Assembly (NCBI RefSeq): GCF_947169445.1
Contig: NZ_CAMVPU010000034.1
Span: 1-41,073, forward strand
DNA: 41,073 nucleotides
Source: an uncultured Butyrivibrio sp.
Lineage (GTDB): Bacteria; Bacillota; Clostridia; Lachnospirales; Lachnospiraceae
Direction: 5' to 3'
Part shown: positions 15,515 through 23,631 of the stretch, in pieces
How positions within the stretch are numbered: the stretch's first letter is position 1
Layout of the letters: each line of letters starts with the position of its first letter
Notes under the pieces: model-generated
Database searches by the model: none
What the model was told of the DNA's origin: nothing
Seen by the model: the letters and a program-made list of their open reading frames with translations, nothing else
Made by a program: the position numbers and the translations under genes

Positions 15515-16367
15515 TACAAGGGCCTCTTCCTCCTACTTCAGAAATTGGTATGGTATAAATAGTTCTCTTAAGCCCCGGACAATCCACTCTGGAGTGAAAC
15601 CTGTCTCCATAAGGCGTTATAAAAACATCACCTCCGGTCACTTTTTTCCCGCAATACTCACAGGAATAGTATTTCCCACCGCTTGAATTCCTCTTATTTC
15701 CAAGGGCTGAAAATGCAACACTCGAAATAGTGTGGCTTAAATATTTGCAGTTCACAGTGCTGTGATAAACAGTCCCATGCTCTGTCACATACACAATCTG
15801 CTCCGCTTCATTTTCTGAAGCTATCCCATATTCAGGATCGTACCCGGTAAAAGCATGTCCATAGAACCTCGACTGCACCGGAAACTGATGAAAGCCTGCA
15901 ATAGCAAAAACAGGACGTACTTTGTAATCAACCACAATGTCGATAATGTCACCCTCTGTCATGATCCTCGAGGAAGTAAACTTAAGCCCCTTGATCCCAT
16001 CCTTCACGATGTTCCCACTTATTTTCCCATCAAGTTTCTTATTTACACCTGCTACCGCATAAACACTAAATCCTGAAACCTCTGCAATATCCACAATCTC
16101 ACTCTCCAGATTAAGGGCATTTGACGAAGCTTTTGAATCGTATGCCATCTGCATGCAGTCACTCCCAACCTGATGGAGTGCCGCCTCAAGCTCTGACTGA
16201 ACCCGCAGCACATCAATAGCAGACATTATGTTCACGAAAAAGAAAATGAACACGGGTAGCACTATTGCCGCCTCCAGCGTCATAGAAGCAGATAAGGACA
16301 CTTCTTTAATTAAACTGATTGTCCGGAGAAATAAATCATTATTATTTTTTGTTATTTTATTTTTCAT
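15501..16367 (-). CDS. TadE-like pseudopilin with a duplicated Cys/His C-terminal module
   Basis: This 288-residue protein has a TadE-type N-terminus, ASMTLEAAIVLPVFIFFFV (residues 27-45), and a beta-rich ectodomain. Its tail (191-288) holds two related modules: T..G..YHS.VNC (His202, Cys207) with CEYC (Cys236, Cys239), and T..G..FHS.VDC (His258, Cys263) with CSGC (Cys284, Cys287). This His-Cys-Cys-Cys pattern resembles Ada-like YHxxxC zinc-binding motifs. The protein would sit in or on the envelope as a minor pilin; metal binding is inferred, not proven. It lies between the TadG-like and peptidase genes, overlapping the latter by 14 bases. Confidence 0.8.
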   Translation of the reverse strand: MKNKITKNNNDLFLRTISLIKEVSLSASMTLEAAIVLPVFIFFFVNIMSAIDVLRVQSELEAALHQVGSDCMQMAYDSKASSNALNLESEIVDIAEVSGFSVYAVAGVNKKLDGKISGNIVKDGIKGLKFTSSRIMTEGDIIDIVVDYKVRPVFAIAGFHQFPVQSRFYGHAFTGYDPEYGIASENEAEQIVYVTEHGTVYHSTVNCKYLSHTISSVAFSALGNKRNSSGGKYYSCEYCGKKVTGGDVFITPYGDRFHSRVDCPGLKRTIYTIPISEVGGRGPCSGCN

Positions 16368-16408
16368 ATTTAAAAGAAATGCCCTTACCTCCTTCCGTGA
16401 AAAAAATA

Positions 16409-17848
16409 CTAATATTCATAGCCATATGTCCTTTCTATGCTCGCCTCGTAGCCATACCTTGTTCCCACAACAAATTCTGCTCTCAGAACATCCAAACAAT
16501 AGTCCAGCCTAAAATACTCATTTCCTTTGGTATTTCTAATATCCATCTCAACTATGTCCATCATCCTGCTCACTTTTTTCCCAGTATCAGTCATAAACAG
16601 CTTCATCCTCAGATAATCCTTATAATCAAGCCCTTCTTCGCCACCCTCTGAATTCAGATTACTTCGAAATGACAACATGCTCCCAATGCTCAGCTTCCAG
16701 CTTGCGTCATCCTTCAAAAGAGGGATCTTTCCGCCTCCAAACAAGGTGTGAAGGTCAGCCACAGACTCTGCAAAGGTCCAGGCAAAAAGTATCGAATACT
16801 TTATTGGCTCCATCAGCTCCGGGACCATCAGTATTACCGAAAGTGCACCGGCAAGTGCCTCCGCCTGGGAAATCTTTTCCTGACACCCAAACAGATAAAG
16901 CATATTTGAAGCCTCCCGCCAGAACAAAAGCTCCTGGGCCATCTTTTCCAGATTCTTATAATCGCTGTCTTCACCATAAGCCAGATACTCCAGCTGATAT
17001 TTCAAAATAGCTTTATCAAGTTCATTTCCGTATCTGCTGCATTTCTCATAGAAATATTCATCCAAAAGAAGTTTCTCTGAAACAGACAATTTCTCTGTAT
17101 CATCCAGGCCTGTGCCTTTTTCCAGCTTTCTTTTGGAAGGCAGAAGCTGCGTATTTACTGCTGCCCCGGATATACTGTTTCTGTCATCTATCGCCAGATT
17201 AAGAATTCCTACTGCCTTTTGTGCATTTACCGCATCCGCAGGATTGCCTATTGAAACAGTTTCTTTTTCGCCCTCATCATTTTCTATTTCAGGAAGCCTG
17301 GTCTCATCGATTCTTTTCTGGTTCTCACTAGCCATCTGCTCTACATCTGTTGTATCCAGCCCTGCACTCTTTAACCTGCCTGCATTGTCCATAACGTCTG
17401 TAAACGCCCCTCCAACCGGTTCCGCCGCCATATAAGCAAGTATCTGTCTGCAAAAGACCGCGCCCTCATTGTCAGTTGCAACACTATAGCCAGTCAGATT
17501 GACATCCTTACAATTCATCGCAGTCATTGTCTGGGCATTCGAAAGCCCTCCAATCGTGCTTCTTTCAAAGTTCTTACCCGCGTAGTACCGCAGATGCTCT
17601 CTTGTATTGACCACTGATGGGTTCGGACGCCCATAGGAACAGTCAACAAACAAAAGAGAATACTGGTCAAAAAGCTCTCTGTTGTACTCAGACAAAACGG
17701 AATTCATGGCGATATCTGCCACACATTCTGCCTTCATTCTCACAGTCCCTATCCTGGCTCCCTGATAGAGAGCCAGAACAAGTGACAGTATTATCGTTAT
17801 GGATAAGGATAAAAAAACTGTTATGTATCCCTTAGTTTGTGATCTCAC
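16409..17848 (-). CDS. TadG-like pilus-assembly protein (DUF5702-type)
   Basis: This 479-residue protein begins GYITVFLSLSITIILSLVLALYQGARI, a single N-terminal membrane anchor (residues 7-30; written here as GYITVFLSLS plus ILSLVLALYQGARI). VRMKAECVADIAMNSVLSEYNRELFDQY follows, the hallmark of the clostridial DUF5702 family found in tad operons. The rest is a large, mostly helical extracytoplasmic domain ending in FVVGTRYGYEASIERTYGYEY. It overlaps the flp stop by 17 bases and precedes the TadE-like gene. A structural role at the pilus base or as a minor pilin is the usual inference. Confidence 0.8.
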   Translation of the reverse strand: MRSQTKGYITVFLSLSITIILSLVLALYQGARIGTVRMKAECVADIAMNSVLSEYNRELFDQYSLLFVDCSYGRPNPSVVNTREHLRYYAGKNFERSTIGGLSNAQTMTAMNCKDVNLTGYSVATDNEGAVFCRQILAYMAAEPVGGAFTDVMDNAGRLKSAGLDTTDVEQMASENQKRIDETRLPEIENDEGEKETVSIGNPADAVNAQKAVGILNLAIDDRNSISGAAVNTQLLPSKRKLEKGTGLDDTEKLSVSEKLLLDEYFYEKCSRYGNELDKAILKYQLEYLAYGEDSDYKNLEKMAQELLFWREASNMLYLFGCQEKISQAEALAGALSVILMVPELMEPIKYSILFAWTFAESVADLHTLFGGGKIPLLKDDASWKLSIGSMLSFRSNLNSEGGEEGLDYKDYLRMKLFMTDTGKKVSRMMDIVEMDIRNTKGNEYFRLDYCLDVLRAEFVVGTRYGYEASIERTYGYEY

Positions 17849-18050
17849 GAGTTTCTTCCCTTATTGTGCTAAACACATCCTCAACGATTCCGTTAATCTG
17901 TTTCTTGAAAACGATGACTAACCCTATAAGGACCACGATGATTAATATGACCTCGATGGTGCCCATTCCTGACTCATCGCTCCAGAAATTCCTGATCTGG
18001 TTAACAATTCCAGTCCCTGTTTTTCTTACATTCTTATCTAAATTTTTCAT
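17832..18050 (-). CDS. flp: Flp-family type IVb major pilin
   Basis: This 72-residue prepilin has a leader ending at Gly28 and mature sequence MGTIEVILIIVVLIGLVIVF, with the required Glu at +5. The hydrophobic segment is followed by KKQINGIVEDVF, typical of Flp1-type pilins. It would be cut by a TadV-like peptidase and polymerised into the adhesive Flp pilus. The start has AAAGGAGAAAGT. It sits between tadC and the TadG-like gene, a common clostridial order. Confidence 0.93.
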   Translation of the reverse strand: MKNLDKNVRKTGTGIVNQIRNFWSDESGMGTIEVILIIVVLIGLVIVFKKQINGIVEDVFSTIREETREITN

Positions 18051-18087
18051 ACTTTCTCCTTTTTATTGGGCTTTCACCCACCTCTTA

Positions 18088-19458
18088 CTAAAACGACATA
18101 TATGCCGGGATCATGATGATTACCATGACTATCAAAAGCATTAATGTCATAGGCAGAAGCAACTTTGTTCCAGCTTCTTCACCCTTTTTTCTTACCGAAT
18201 CCAGCAGTTCTTCAAACGCTCTTCTGGATTCATCGTTTAAAAGAGATAGCAGTTCACTGTTTCCTTTTCGTAGGTTTTGTGTCAGCAAAGTGCATAGCCT
18301 TGTATATTGCTGCCCGCCACACCTGTAGCCAAAATCTGTATAGGCTTCGCTTTCGGATTTCCCCAAAGACAGTTCCCTGCTGGTCCTTACAATTTCCTCA
18401 TAAAGGTAGCTTTTTTCCCGGCCTTCTTTTCTTTTTGCCAAGTAATCATCAGAAAGCTTGTTAAATACATTCCTCATGGTCATTCCAGCTCCCAGATATA
18501 GCACCAACTGAGATACAAACTGCGGATATTCTCCTTTAAGGTGATCCTGTCTCTCTTCTATTTTTTTCTGCAGCTCCTTATCCTTTAAAACAAAGGTAAG
18601 AGCCCCTGTAACAAGCATCAGCAAAAGAAATAGCAAACTGTTGTCATCACTTTTTTCACTCCAAATAATCCTTTCTCCCTCAAAAGTTCCAGGAAGAATC
18701 AGCCTTTCATCATATTTTGTTTCTTCCGCTCCACTATCAATTAATGCTCTAAGGCGTTTCTCCAAAGCTTCCTGCGGGCTCAGTTCTATAGGCAAAACCT
18801 TTGCATAAAAAACTTGCATCCAGGTCATTCCATCATACTTATAGGTCGCAGAAAGCATGACTATTTCTCCCTCATCCGAAGATGGTTCTCCTACAATTTC
18901 CCCGGAATACCGCATAACATCCGGATTGTCCACGGTCCAGGAAATCGAAAAAGGGTACCCCTCTAATTTTTCAACCAGCCTCAGATCACTCCTAACTTCA
19001 TCAAGGCTTTGGTTTTCTCCTAAAATCTCTTTTTCAATCTCCATGGACGCCTTTTCAAAAAGCTCATCTGCTTCTTTTCTTGTAAACTTCCGCTCCTTAA
19101 CAACAAGGTCGTATTCTCCAAGCACTTCACCGTCTGTATCCCTGGCTACCACGCTGTATTCCTGCTCTCTGCCTCCGGGAGGATTTCGCATTATCGAGCC
19201 ATCATCTTCAATCGCAGTGTCCGCCAACGTAGAAAAATGCAGAATCAGTGCCAAAAAACATCCACATAGCGCCAGCAGTATTACCAGGCTGATCTTACTT
19301 ACGTAGTAATCTTCGATAAGCTTATTTATATTCCTGTCATAATTTAGCGTTATCAGATTTTCTCTAACGCTCTGCGACGAAAAGACTTTCCTCTTTCCAC
19401 AAAAGCTTCTATAGACAAACCTTGATACCCTGTTTAAAACTTTCACTATAATATTCAT
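18088..19458 (-). CDS. tadC: TadC-like type II secretion F-domain membrane protein
   Basis: This 456-residue inner-membrane platform protein of the Tad pilus has a hydrophobic helix at about residues 53-75 and a large extracytoplasmic domain (80-270). A second helix (LLFLLLMLVTGALTFVL) precedes the cytoplasmic T2SF domain with KGEYPQFVSQLVLYLGAGM and RLCTLLTQNLRKGNSELLSLL. It ends in a C-terminal pair of helices. The large insert between the first helices is longer than in proteobacterial TadC but seen in clostridial versions. It follows tadB by 13 bases. Confidence 0.86.
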   Translation of the reverse strand: MNIIVKVLNRVSRFVYRSFCGKRKVFSSQSVRENLITLNYDRNINKLIEDYYVSKISLVILLALCGCFLALILHFSTLADTAIEDDGSIMRNPPGGREQEYSVVARDTDGEVLGEYDLVVKERKFTRKEADELFEKASMEIEKEILGENQSLDEVRSDLRLVEKLEGYPFSISWTVDNPDVMRYSGEIVGEPSSDEGEIVMLSATYKYDGMTWMQVFYAKVLPIELSPQEALEKRLRALIDSGAEETKYDERLILPGTFEGERIIWSEKSDDNSLLFLLLMLVTGALTFVLKDKELQKKIEERQDHLKGEYPQFVSQLVLYLGAGMTMRNVFNKLSDDYLAKRKEGREKSYLYEEIVRTSRELSLGKSESEAYTDFGYRCGGQQYTRLCTLLTQNLRKGNSELLSLLNDESRRAFEELLDSVRKKGEEAGTKLLLPMTLMLLIVMVIIMIPAYMSF

Positions 19459-19471
19459 TTTCTTTTCCCAA

Positions 19472-20236
19472 TCAAATGGATATGTTTACGATCTTTTCAG
19501 ACAAAAGATATGATCCAATATAGGTGATCATGCAGATAGTCATCAGAATAATGCCGAATGTATTATGGTACAGAACCTGAAAAAAACCGGGACTAGTAAT
19601 ACTGATGTAAATAATTATGAAAAATGGAACACAGTTCATTATCCTTGATTCAAGGCGCCTTGCGCTTATAAGCACATCAATTTCTTTTTCCACCTCCAGC
19701 TTCCTGATAAGGACATTTATGGTTTTCTCTATTGTTTCTGTCATGTTGCCGCCATTTCTTTTGGCAACAGAAAACACCATCGCAAAGTCCAAAATATCGC
19801 TGTTTTCTGTTTCTTTTCCCATCCTGTAAATAAGCTTTTCAAGGGGAATTCCGTTTTTCAGGCCTTTATTTACTTCAGCTACAAGCCTATAGATATCGCT
19901 CTGCTTTCCGTATAAAAGAGCCATATCCTTCGAAGCCTCTTTAAATGAATTCTCCACAGAATATCCTGCCCGAAGGCTGGTAAGTACAGAAAAAATAGCA
20001 TCCTTAAACTCGACTCCTGCCTGCCTTGTGCGTCTTCGTTTTGCATTTTTCTTTTGCACATAGACGTAGATAAATGCAACAGGCAAAAGACAAAAAACAG
20101 CAAGATGCGAATCATAGAACAGCCTTCCAAATAAAGTCGCTATGGCAATCCCTTGAGCCACATATGGAATATCACTTTTTATCAGGCGATAGCTCAATAC
20201 CTGCTGCCACAAGCTTTTCAGTGTTTTTAAGTTCAC
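19472..20236 (-). CDS. tadB: TadB-like type II secretion F-domain membrane protein
   Basis: This 254-residue platform protein has two N-terminal helices (about 30-60), a T2SF domain with FKDAIFSVLTSLRAGYSVENSF and KRNGGNMTETIEKTI, and C-terminal helices. It partners TadC and the TadA ATPase in pilus extrusion. The start is taken as GTG at 20236 because GGAGG lies 7 bases upstream. This makes it overlap tadA by 65 bases in another frame. The next in-frame starts would remove the conserved N-terminal region. Confidence 0.86.
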   Translation of the reverse strand: MNLKTLKSLWQQVLSYRLIKSDIPYVAQGIAIATLFGRLFYDSHLAVFCLLPVAFIYVYVQKKNAKRRRTRQAGVEFKDAIFSVLTSLRAGYSVENSFKEASKDMALLYGKQSDIYRLVAEVNKGLKNGIPLEKLIYRMGKETENSDILDFAMVFSVAKRNGGNMTETIEKTINVLIRKLEVEKEIDVLISARRLESRIMNCVPFFIIIYISITSPGFFQVLYHNTFGIILMTICMITYIGSYLLSEKIVNISI

Positions 20237-21419
20237 TCATTTTCCTCCAGCTTCCCTTTATTTTCCCGTTTTCCAAATTTTTATGTTCTTCAAATACATA
20301 AAGCGTACGCAGCTGAATTTTTCCCGACTTATCAAGTTCTTTTTCCACTTCACAGATTTCCATTACCTTTCTTGATTTGTCCCTTAGTCTCCCCAGATGT
20401 ACAATGATATCAATTCCGGATGAAATCTGGCCCCGGACTGCAGAAAGCGGCAGTTCTCCCATTCCCATAAGACTCATGGTCTCAAGTCTGTACAACATGT
20501 CCCTGGCACTATTGGCATGCCCTGTTGACATTGCCCGATGACCGGTATTCATAGCCTGTAGCATATCCACACATTCACCGCCTCTGACTTCGCCAACCAC
20601 AACCCAGTCCGGACGCATACGAAGAGAAGCCTTTATAAGATCCCTTATGGAAATTGGCCTGCAACCTTCGACGTTTGCATTTCGTGATTCAAGGCGCACC
20701 AGATTAGACACTCCCTGGACCTGTAGTTCCGCAGAATCTTCCACTGTCAGAACTCGCAGGTCCTTGGGAATATAGTTGGTAAGTGCATTTAATAGCGTCG
20801 TTTTCCCTGATCCGGTTCCACCTGAGATAAATATGTTATACCCGGCTTTTATCAGCGCCTCCAGGAAATTACTTAGCTCCGCAGAAATTGATCCCAGCTC
20901 GATAAGTCTTTCCATGGTGATCGGTTTGTCAGGAAAACGCCTTATAGTAATGATCGGGCCGGTGAGAGAAATTGGCTCCAATACTATATTTACACGACTT
21001 CCGTTTGAAAGCCTCGCGTCCACTATGGGCTGTGACTGGTTAACAACTCTGTTACAGGAGGCAACTATCTGCTGTACCACGTCCTCAAGCTTTTCCTCCG
21101 ACTCAAATCGCCCCTCAAAGCGGGAGATTGCTCCATCTTTTTCTATAAAAATATTATCTGTTCCGTTTATCATGATTTCCGTTATCCCCGGATCATCTAT
21201 GAGTTCCTGCAGAATGTCCAGTTTTCTAATGGAGTGGAAAATCTGTAGTCTAAGCTTTTTTCTATCCTCAAACGATATCACCATATGCCGCAATTGCCTT
21301 GACAGTTCATTATCCACCAGTTCATACATTTCCTCATCGGAAATATCCTTGGAATAATCTATATTCTTAAGGATATTTTGTCTTATCTGCCTTTTTGCTT
21401 CCTCAAGTTTTCGCTCCAT
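20172..21419 (-). CDS. tadA: TadA/CpaF-type pilus assembly ATPase
   Basis: This 415-residue hexameric secretion ATPase powers Flp pilus extension. Walker A is GGTGSGKT (200-207, Lys206), the Asp box is LRVLTVEDSAEL (221-232), Walker B is DWVVVGEVRGGE (271-282), and the His box is TGHRAMSTGHANS (292-304). RQLRHMVISF and GITEIMINGTDNIFIEKDG are typical N-terminal CpaF segments. It overlaps the tadZ stop by 17 bases and contains the ribosome-binding site of tadB. All catalytic residues appear intact. Confidence 0.96.
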   Translation of the reverse strand: MERKLEEAKRQIRQNILKNIDYSKDISDEEMYELVDNELSRQLRHMVISFEDRKKLRLQIFHSIRKLDILQELIDDPGITEIMINGTDNIFIEKDGAISRFEGRFESEEKLEDVVQQIVASCNRVVNQSQPIVDARLSNGSRVNIVLEPISLTGPIITIRRFPDKPITMERLIELGSISAELSNFLEALIKAGYNIFISGGTGSGKTTLLNALTNYIPKDLRVLTVEDSAELQVQGVSNLVRLESRNANVEGCRPISIRDLIKASLRMRPDWVVVGEVRGGECVDMLQAMNTGHRAMSTGHANSARDMLYRLETMSLMGMGELPLSAVRGQISSGIDIIVHLGRLRDKSRKVMEICEVEKELDKSGKIQLRTLYVFEEHKNLENGKIKGSWRKMSELKNTEKLVAAGIELSPDKK

Positions 21420-22437
21420 CGATTATTCCCTCCCTTTCAAGAAGGTCCCTTAGATACAGATCAAAACTGCGCTTATCCTTAACATCCGGCATCTGGCATT
21501 TCACTGTATTATTCAGCAGTTCTTCATAGCCACTCATCATCAGAGCATTTTCATAAACCATCATCTTGTACTTATCAGCCGGATGCTGTCTGGTGATGGT
21601 AAAAATCTTGTCACACCCTGTGGCGATTTCAAAAAAGTCACTTGGATACTCAGTCATATCCACGATCACATAGTCATAGCCACAATTTTTAATCAAAAGT
21701 TCTAACAGATTGTTCATTCTATCCAGATTGATCTCTTTTATCTGCATCGCAGTTTTTGCCGGCATTACGTAATCAACGTTATTTCTTGTCTTTTTTATCC
21801 TTTCAAGATAAAGACCGAATTTCTCTTTTTCACATTCCGCATAGTACAAAAGATCTGTGATATCCTCTTCACTGCTGATTCCCAGGGTATGAGACAAAGA
21901 TGAAAAGCTCTCAAGGCTAAGAAACGCCACCTTGGCTTTTTCTGCCAGATACTCTGCCATAGCTATTGCCATTGTGGTCTGTCCGCAGTTTCCAAGAGGC
22001 GAATAAAGGCCTAAAACCTTGCCTTTTCCTCCATCCATTCTCATTCCCAGACCGTCAAAGACCTCGGTGCTGTCTGCACAATAGGAAACAATTCTGTCCA
22101 CAATCCCAGACGCAGCCTGATATTTATTGACCACCGCGATGTTTACATCCTGCTCCTTATCATCTTCTCTTACCATGCTTAAGCTGCCCATACCCTCATC
22201 CAGAATAAGTACATTTCTGCAGATCAGCTTCCTTAGATTCTCCTCCAGGTCCATTAGTACCGATTCGGAAATCATCAATAGCGTCACCACATTTTCTTTT
22301 ACAAATTTCTCCATGATCAAAGGGTCGGTAAAAGAACAAATCTCAAATGGAAGACTTAAGTTTCCTCTTAAATACTCATCAAGTCTCATGCAATAAAGCT
22401 CATCTTTATCGCAGATTGCAAATTTTGGTTTAGTCAT
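21403..22437 (-). CDS. tadZ: TadZ/CpaE-like protein with a degenerate Walker A
   Basis: This 344-residue protein combines an N-terminal receiver-like domain (about 1-125) with a MinD/ParA-type ATPase fold (from 140). In TadZ/CpaE proteins this localises the pilus machinery at a pole. The P-loop reads LYSPLGNCGQTTMAIA (144-159), with Gln153 where a Lys is expected. DYVIVDMTEYPSDFF supplies a Walker B-like strand. Loss of the lysine suggests weak or absent ATP hydrolysis. It overlaps both tadA and the peptidase gene, so it belongs to the operon. Confidence 0.85.
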   Translation of the reverse strand: MTKPKFAICDKDELYCMRLDEYLRGNLSLPFEICSFTDPLIMEKFVKENVVTLLMISESVLMDLEENLRKLICRNVLILDEGMGSLSMVREDDKEQDVNIAVVNKYQAASGIVDRIVSYCADSTEVFDGLGMRMDGGKGKVLGLYSPLGNCGQTTMAIAMAEYLAEKAKVAFLSLESFSSLSHTLGISSEEDITDLLYYAECEKEKFGLYLERIKKTRNNVDYVMPAKTAMQIKEINLDRMNNLLELLIKNCGYDYVIVDMTEYPSDFFEIATGCDKIFTITRQHPADKYKMMVYENALMMSGYEELLNNTVKCQMPDVKDKRSFDLYLRDLLEREGIIDGAKT

Positions 22438-22844
22438 ACACTTCCACTTAGAACAAAAACCGTACTAACAAGTACCGGCAATGCAAAATGTAGTGTCTTT
22501 TTGCTTCCTCTTCTGAATATTAAGATTCCTAGTGAAATGGCTCCTGCAATCAGGAAAGAATATAAGATACAGGCATACAAGTCCTGCATTGACAAAAAAG
22601 ATGCTGTAGCAAGTAATAGCTTGACGTCACCGGCCGCTATCCCTTTGATCAGATAGACCGGAATGAGGATCAAAAATGCAGCTCCCACCGACATAAGTGC
22701 CATAAGGAGCCTGTCTCCTCCCTGGCTCATCGCTATGATAAGGCCGGTCAAAAGCCCCGGTATTACCCAGACATTATAGATCTTGTCCTTGTACAGGTCA
22801 GTAACAACCGCCCCTGTCAAAAACAAGAGTAGTACGATTTTAAT
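22434..22844 (-). CDS. tadV: TadV/CpaA-type prepilin peptidase, first gene of the tad operon
   Basis: This is a small A24 prepilin peptidase with four to five membrane segments. The catalytic aspartates are in VVTDLYKDKIYN and in AAGDVKLLLA, where the usual GxGD has Ala for the first Gly. I extend the gene to an ATT at 22844 because AAGGAGA lies 7 bases before it, giving the natural N-terminus (M)KIVLLLFLTGAVV and 136 residues. No ATG or GTG exists in frame back to the stop upstream. The only standard alternative is TTG at 22826, which has no ribosome-binding site. Confidence 0.72.
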   Translation of the reverse strand: MKIVLLLFLTGAVVTDLYKDKIYNVWVIPGLLTGLIIAMSQGGDRLLMALMSVGAAFLILIPVYLIKGIAAGDVKLLLATASFLSMQDLYACILYSFLIAGAISLGILIFRRGSKKTLHFALPVLVSTVFVLSGSV

Positions 22845-22889
22845 CTTGTTTTCTCCTTTCGTAATTTGATTACGAGCTCGTGATTCAAG

Positions 22890-22918
22890 AATTTATCACC
22901 ATAAAAATCATTTGTAAA
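22890..22918 (-). promoter_or_regulatory. Predicted sigma-A promoter of the tad operon
   Basis: TTTACA (22913-22918) and TAAATT (22890-22895) are spaced by 17 bases on the minus strand. The start would be near 22883, about 40 bases before the proposed ATT start. A small dyad (GTTCGA/TCGAAC, 22960-22977) lies upstream and could be a regulator site. The rest of the 280-base gap (22845-23124) holds only this and the flagellar terminator. Confidence 0.4.
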
Positions 22919-23008
22919 TACCATGAGGTAGAATCGTCAGATTGCACAATTAATTTTTTGTTCGAATAAAATCGAACACTGTAAAATCCGCTTTATGCCA
23001 CAAAAAGA

Positions 23009-23050
23009 GCGGGCTTTGAAAAAAGATCTTTTTCTTTTCGCAAAGTCCGC
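23009..23050 (-). terminator. Terminator after the flagellin/FliS genes
   Basis: A GC-rich 10-bp stem (23009-23018 with 23041-23050, one G-T pair) encloses an AAAAAGATCTTTTT-like inner palindrome. On the minus strand it is followed by TCTTTTTG. It lies 75 bases beyond the fliS-like stop and separates the flagellar block from the tad operon. Confidence 0.75.
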
Positions 23051-23124
23051 CATTCGTTATTTCGTAGATATTACATTCTTAATTATGATTTTAAGTGCAA
23101 AAATTTTAAATTATTAAGACTTTC

Positions 23125-23601
23125 TTAAGCTGTATAGCCTCTGTTGGGCAAACCGCAGGTAACACTGTCATTTAAGCTGTGTTTCCCGTATGTAAGACCG
23201 GTATAAACCATCTGAATATTTCCCATGGTTGGCTCGCTGGTATCTTCCTTTTCGATCTCTTTGTATGCCTCGTGCAGAGTTTTAAAGTTCTGCTCCACTT
23301 TCCATACACGGTGTATGCTCTTTGTGGCTCCGGCAGCAATGAGTTCTTTTTTGGAAAAAATATAAATCTGGTGAAGCATTCTGCCAAGCTCTACCCTTCG
23401 GTTGACCGACCTTATTAGCTCGTCAATACAGCTCTGAGCATAGGAGAGATCACGAATTGCTTCTGCGGTTCTGGAAAGGCTCAGATCATCTCTGGCATCT
23501 GATAAATAGCTTATGATCATTTCATAAATGATCGTGATCATCTGCGTCTTATTGGCCTGAGTTATTCTTCTTGTATACTCCTGCTTTTTTTCCTGTGTCA
23601 T
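23125..23601 (-). CDS. FliS-like flagellar export chaperone
   Basis: This helical protein has about 158 residues and lies directly downstream of flagellin. MTQEKKQEYTRRITQANKTQMITIIYEMIISYLSDA resembles the FliS N-terminus with its tyrosine and helix pattern (written in parts: QEKKQEYTRRIT, QMITIIYEMIISYLSDA). It would bind the flagellin C-terminus and prevent early polymerisation. I prefer the ATG at 23601 since GAGG lies 8 bases upstream; an ATG two codons earlier (23607) is too close to it. The basic C-terminal tail is longer than in canonical FliS, so the assignment is family-level. Confidence 0.72.
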   Translation of the reverse strand: MTQEKKQEYTRRITQANKTQMITIIYEMIISYLSDARDDLSLSRTAEAIRDLSYAQSCIDELIRSVNRRVELGRMLHQIYIFSKKELIAAGATKSIHRVWKVEQNFKTLHEAYKEIEKEDTSEPTMGNIQMVYTGLTYGKHSLNDSVTCGLPNRGYTA

Positions 23602-23631
23602 GGGCATTTCCTCTATCGAATCCTATAGTCA

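Noticed and set aside
22960..22977. GTTCGA/TCGAAC dyad as a terminator
   Set aside because: The stem is only 6 bp, with no T-run in the right place; it may be a regulator site but not a terminator.
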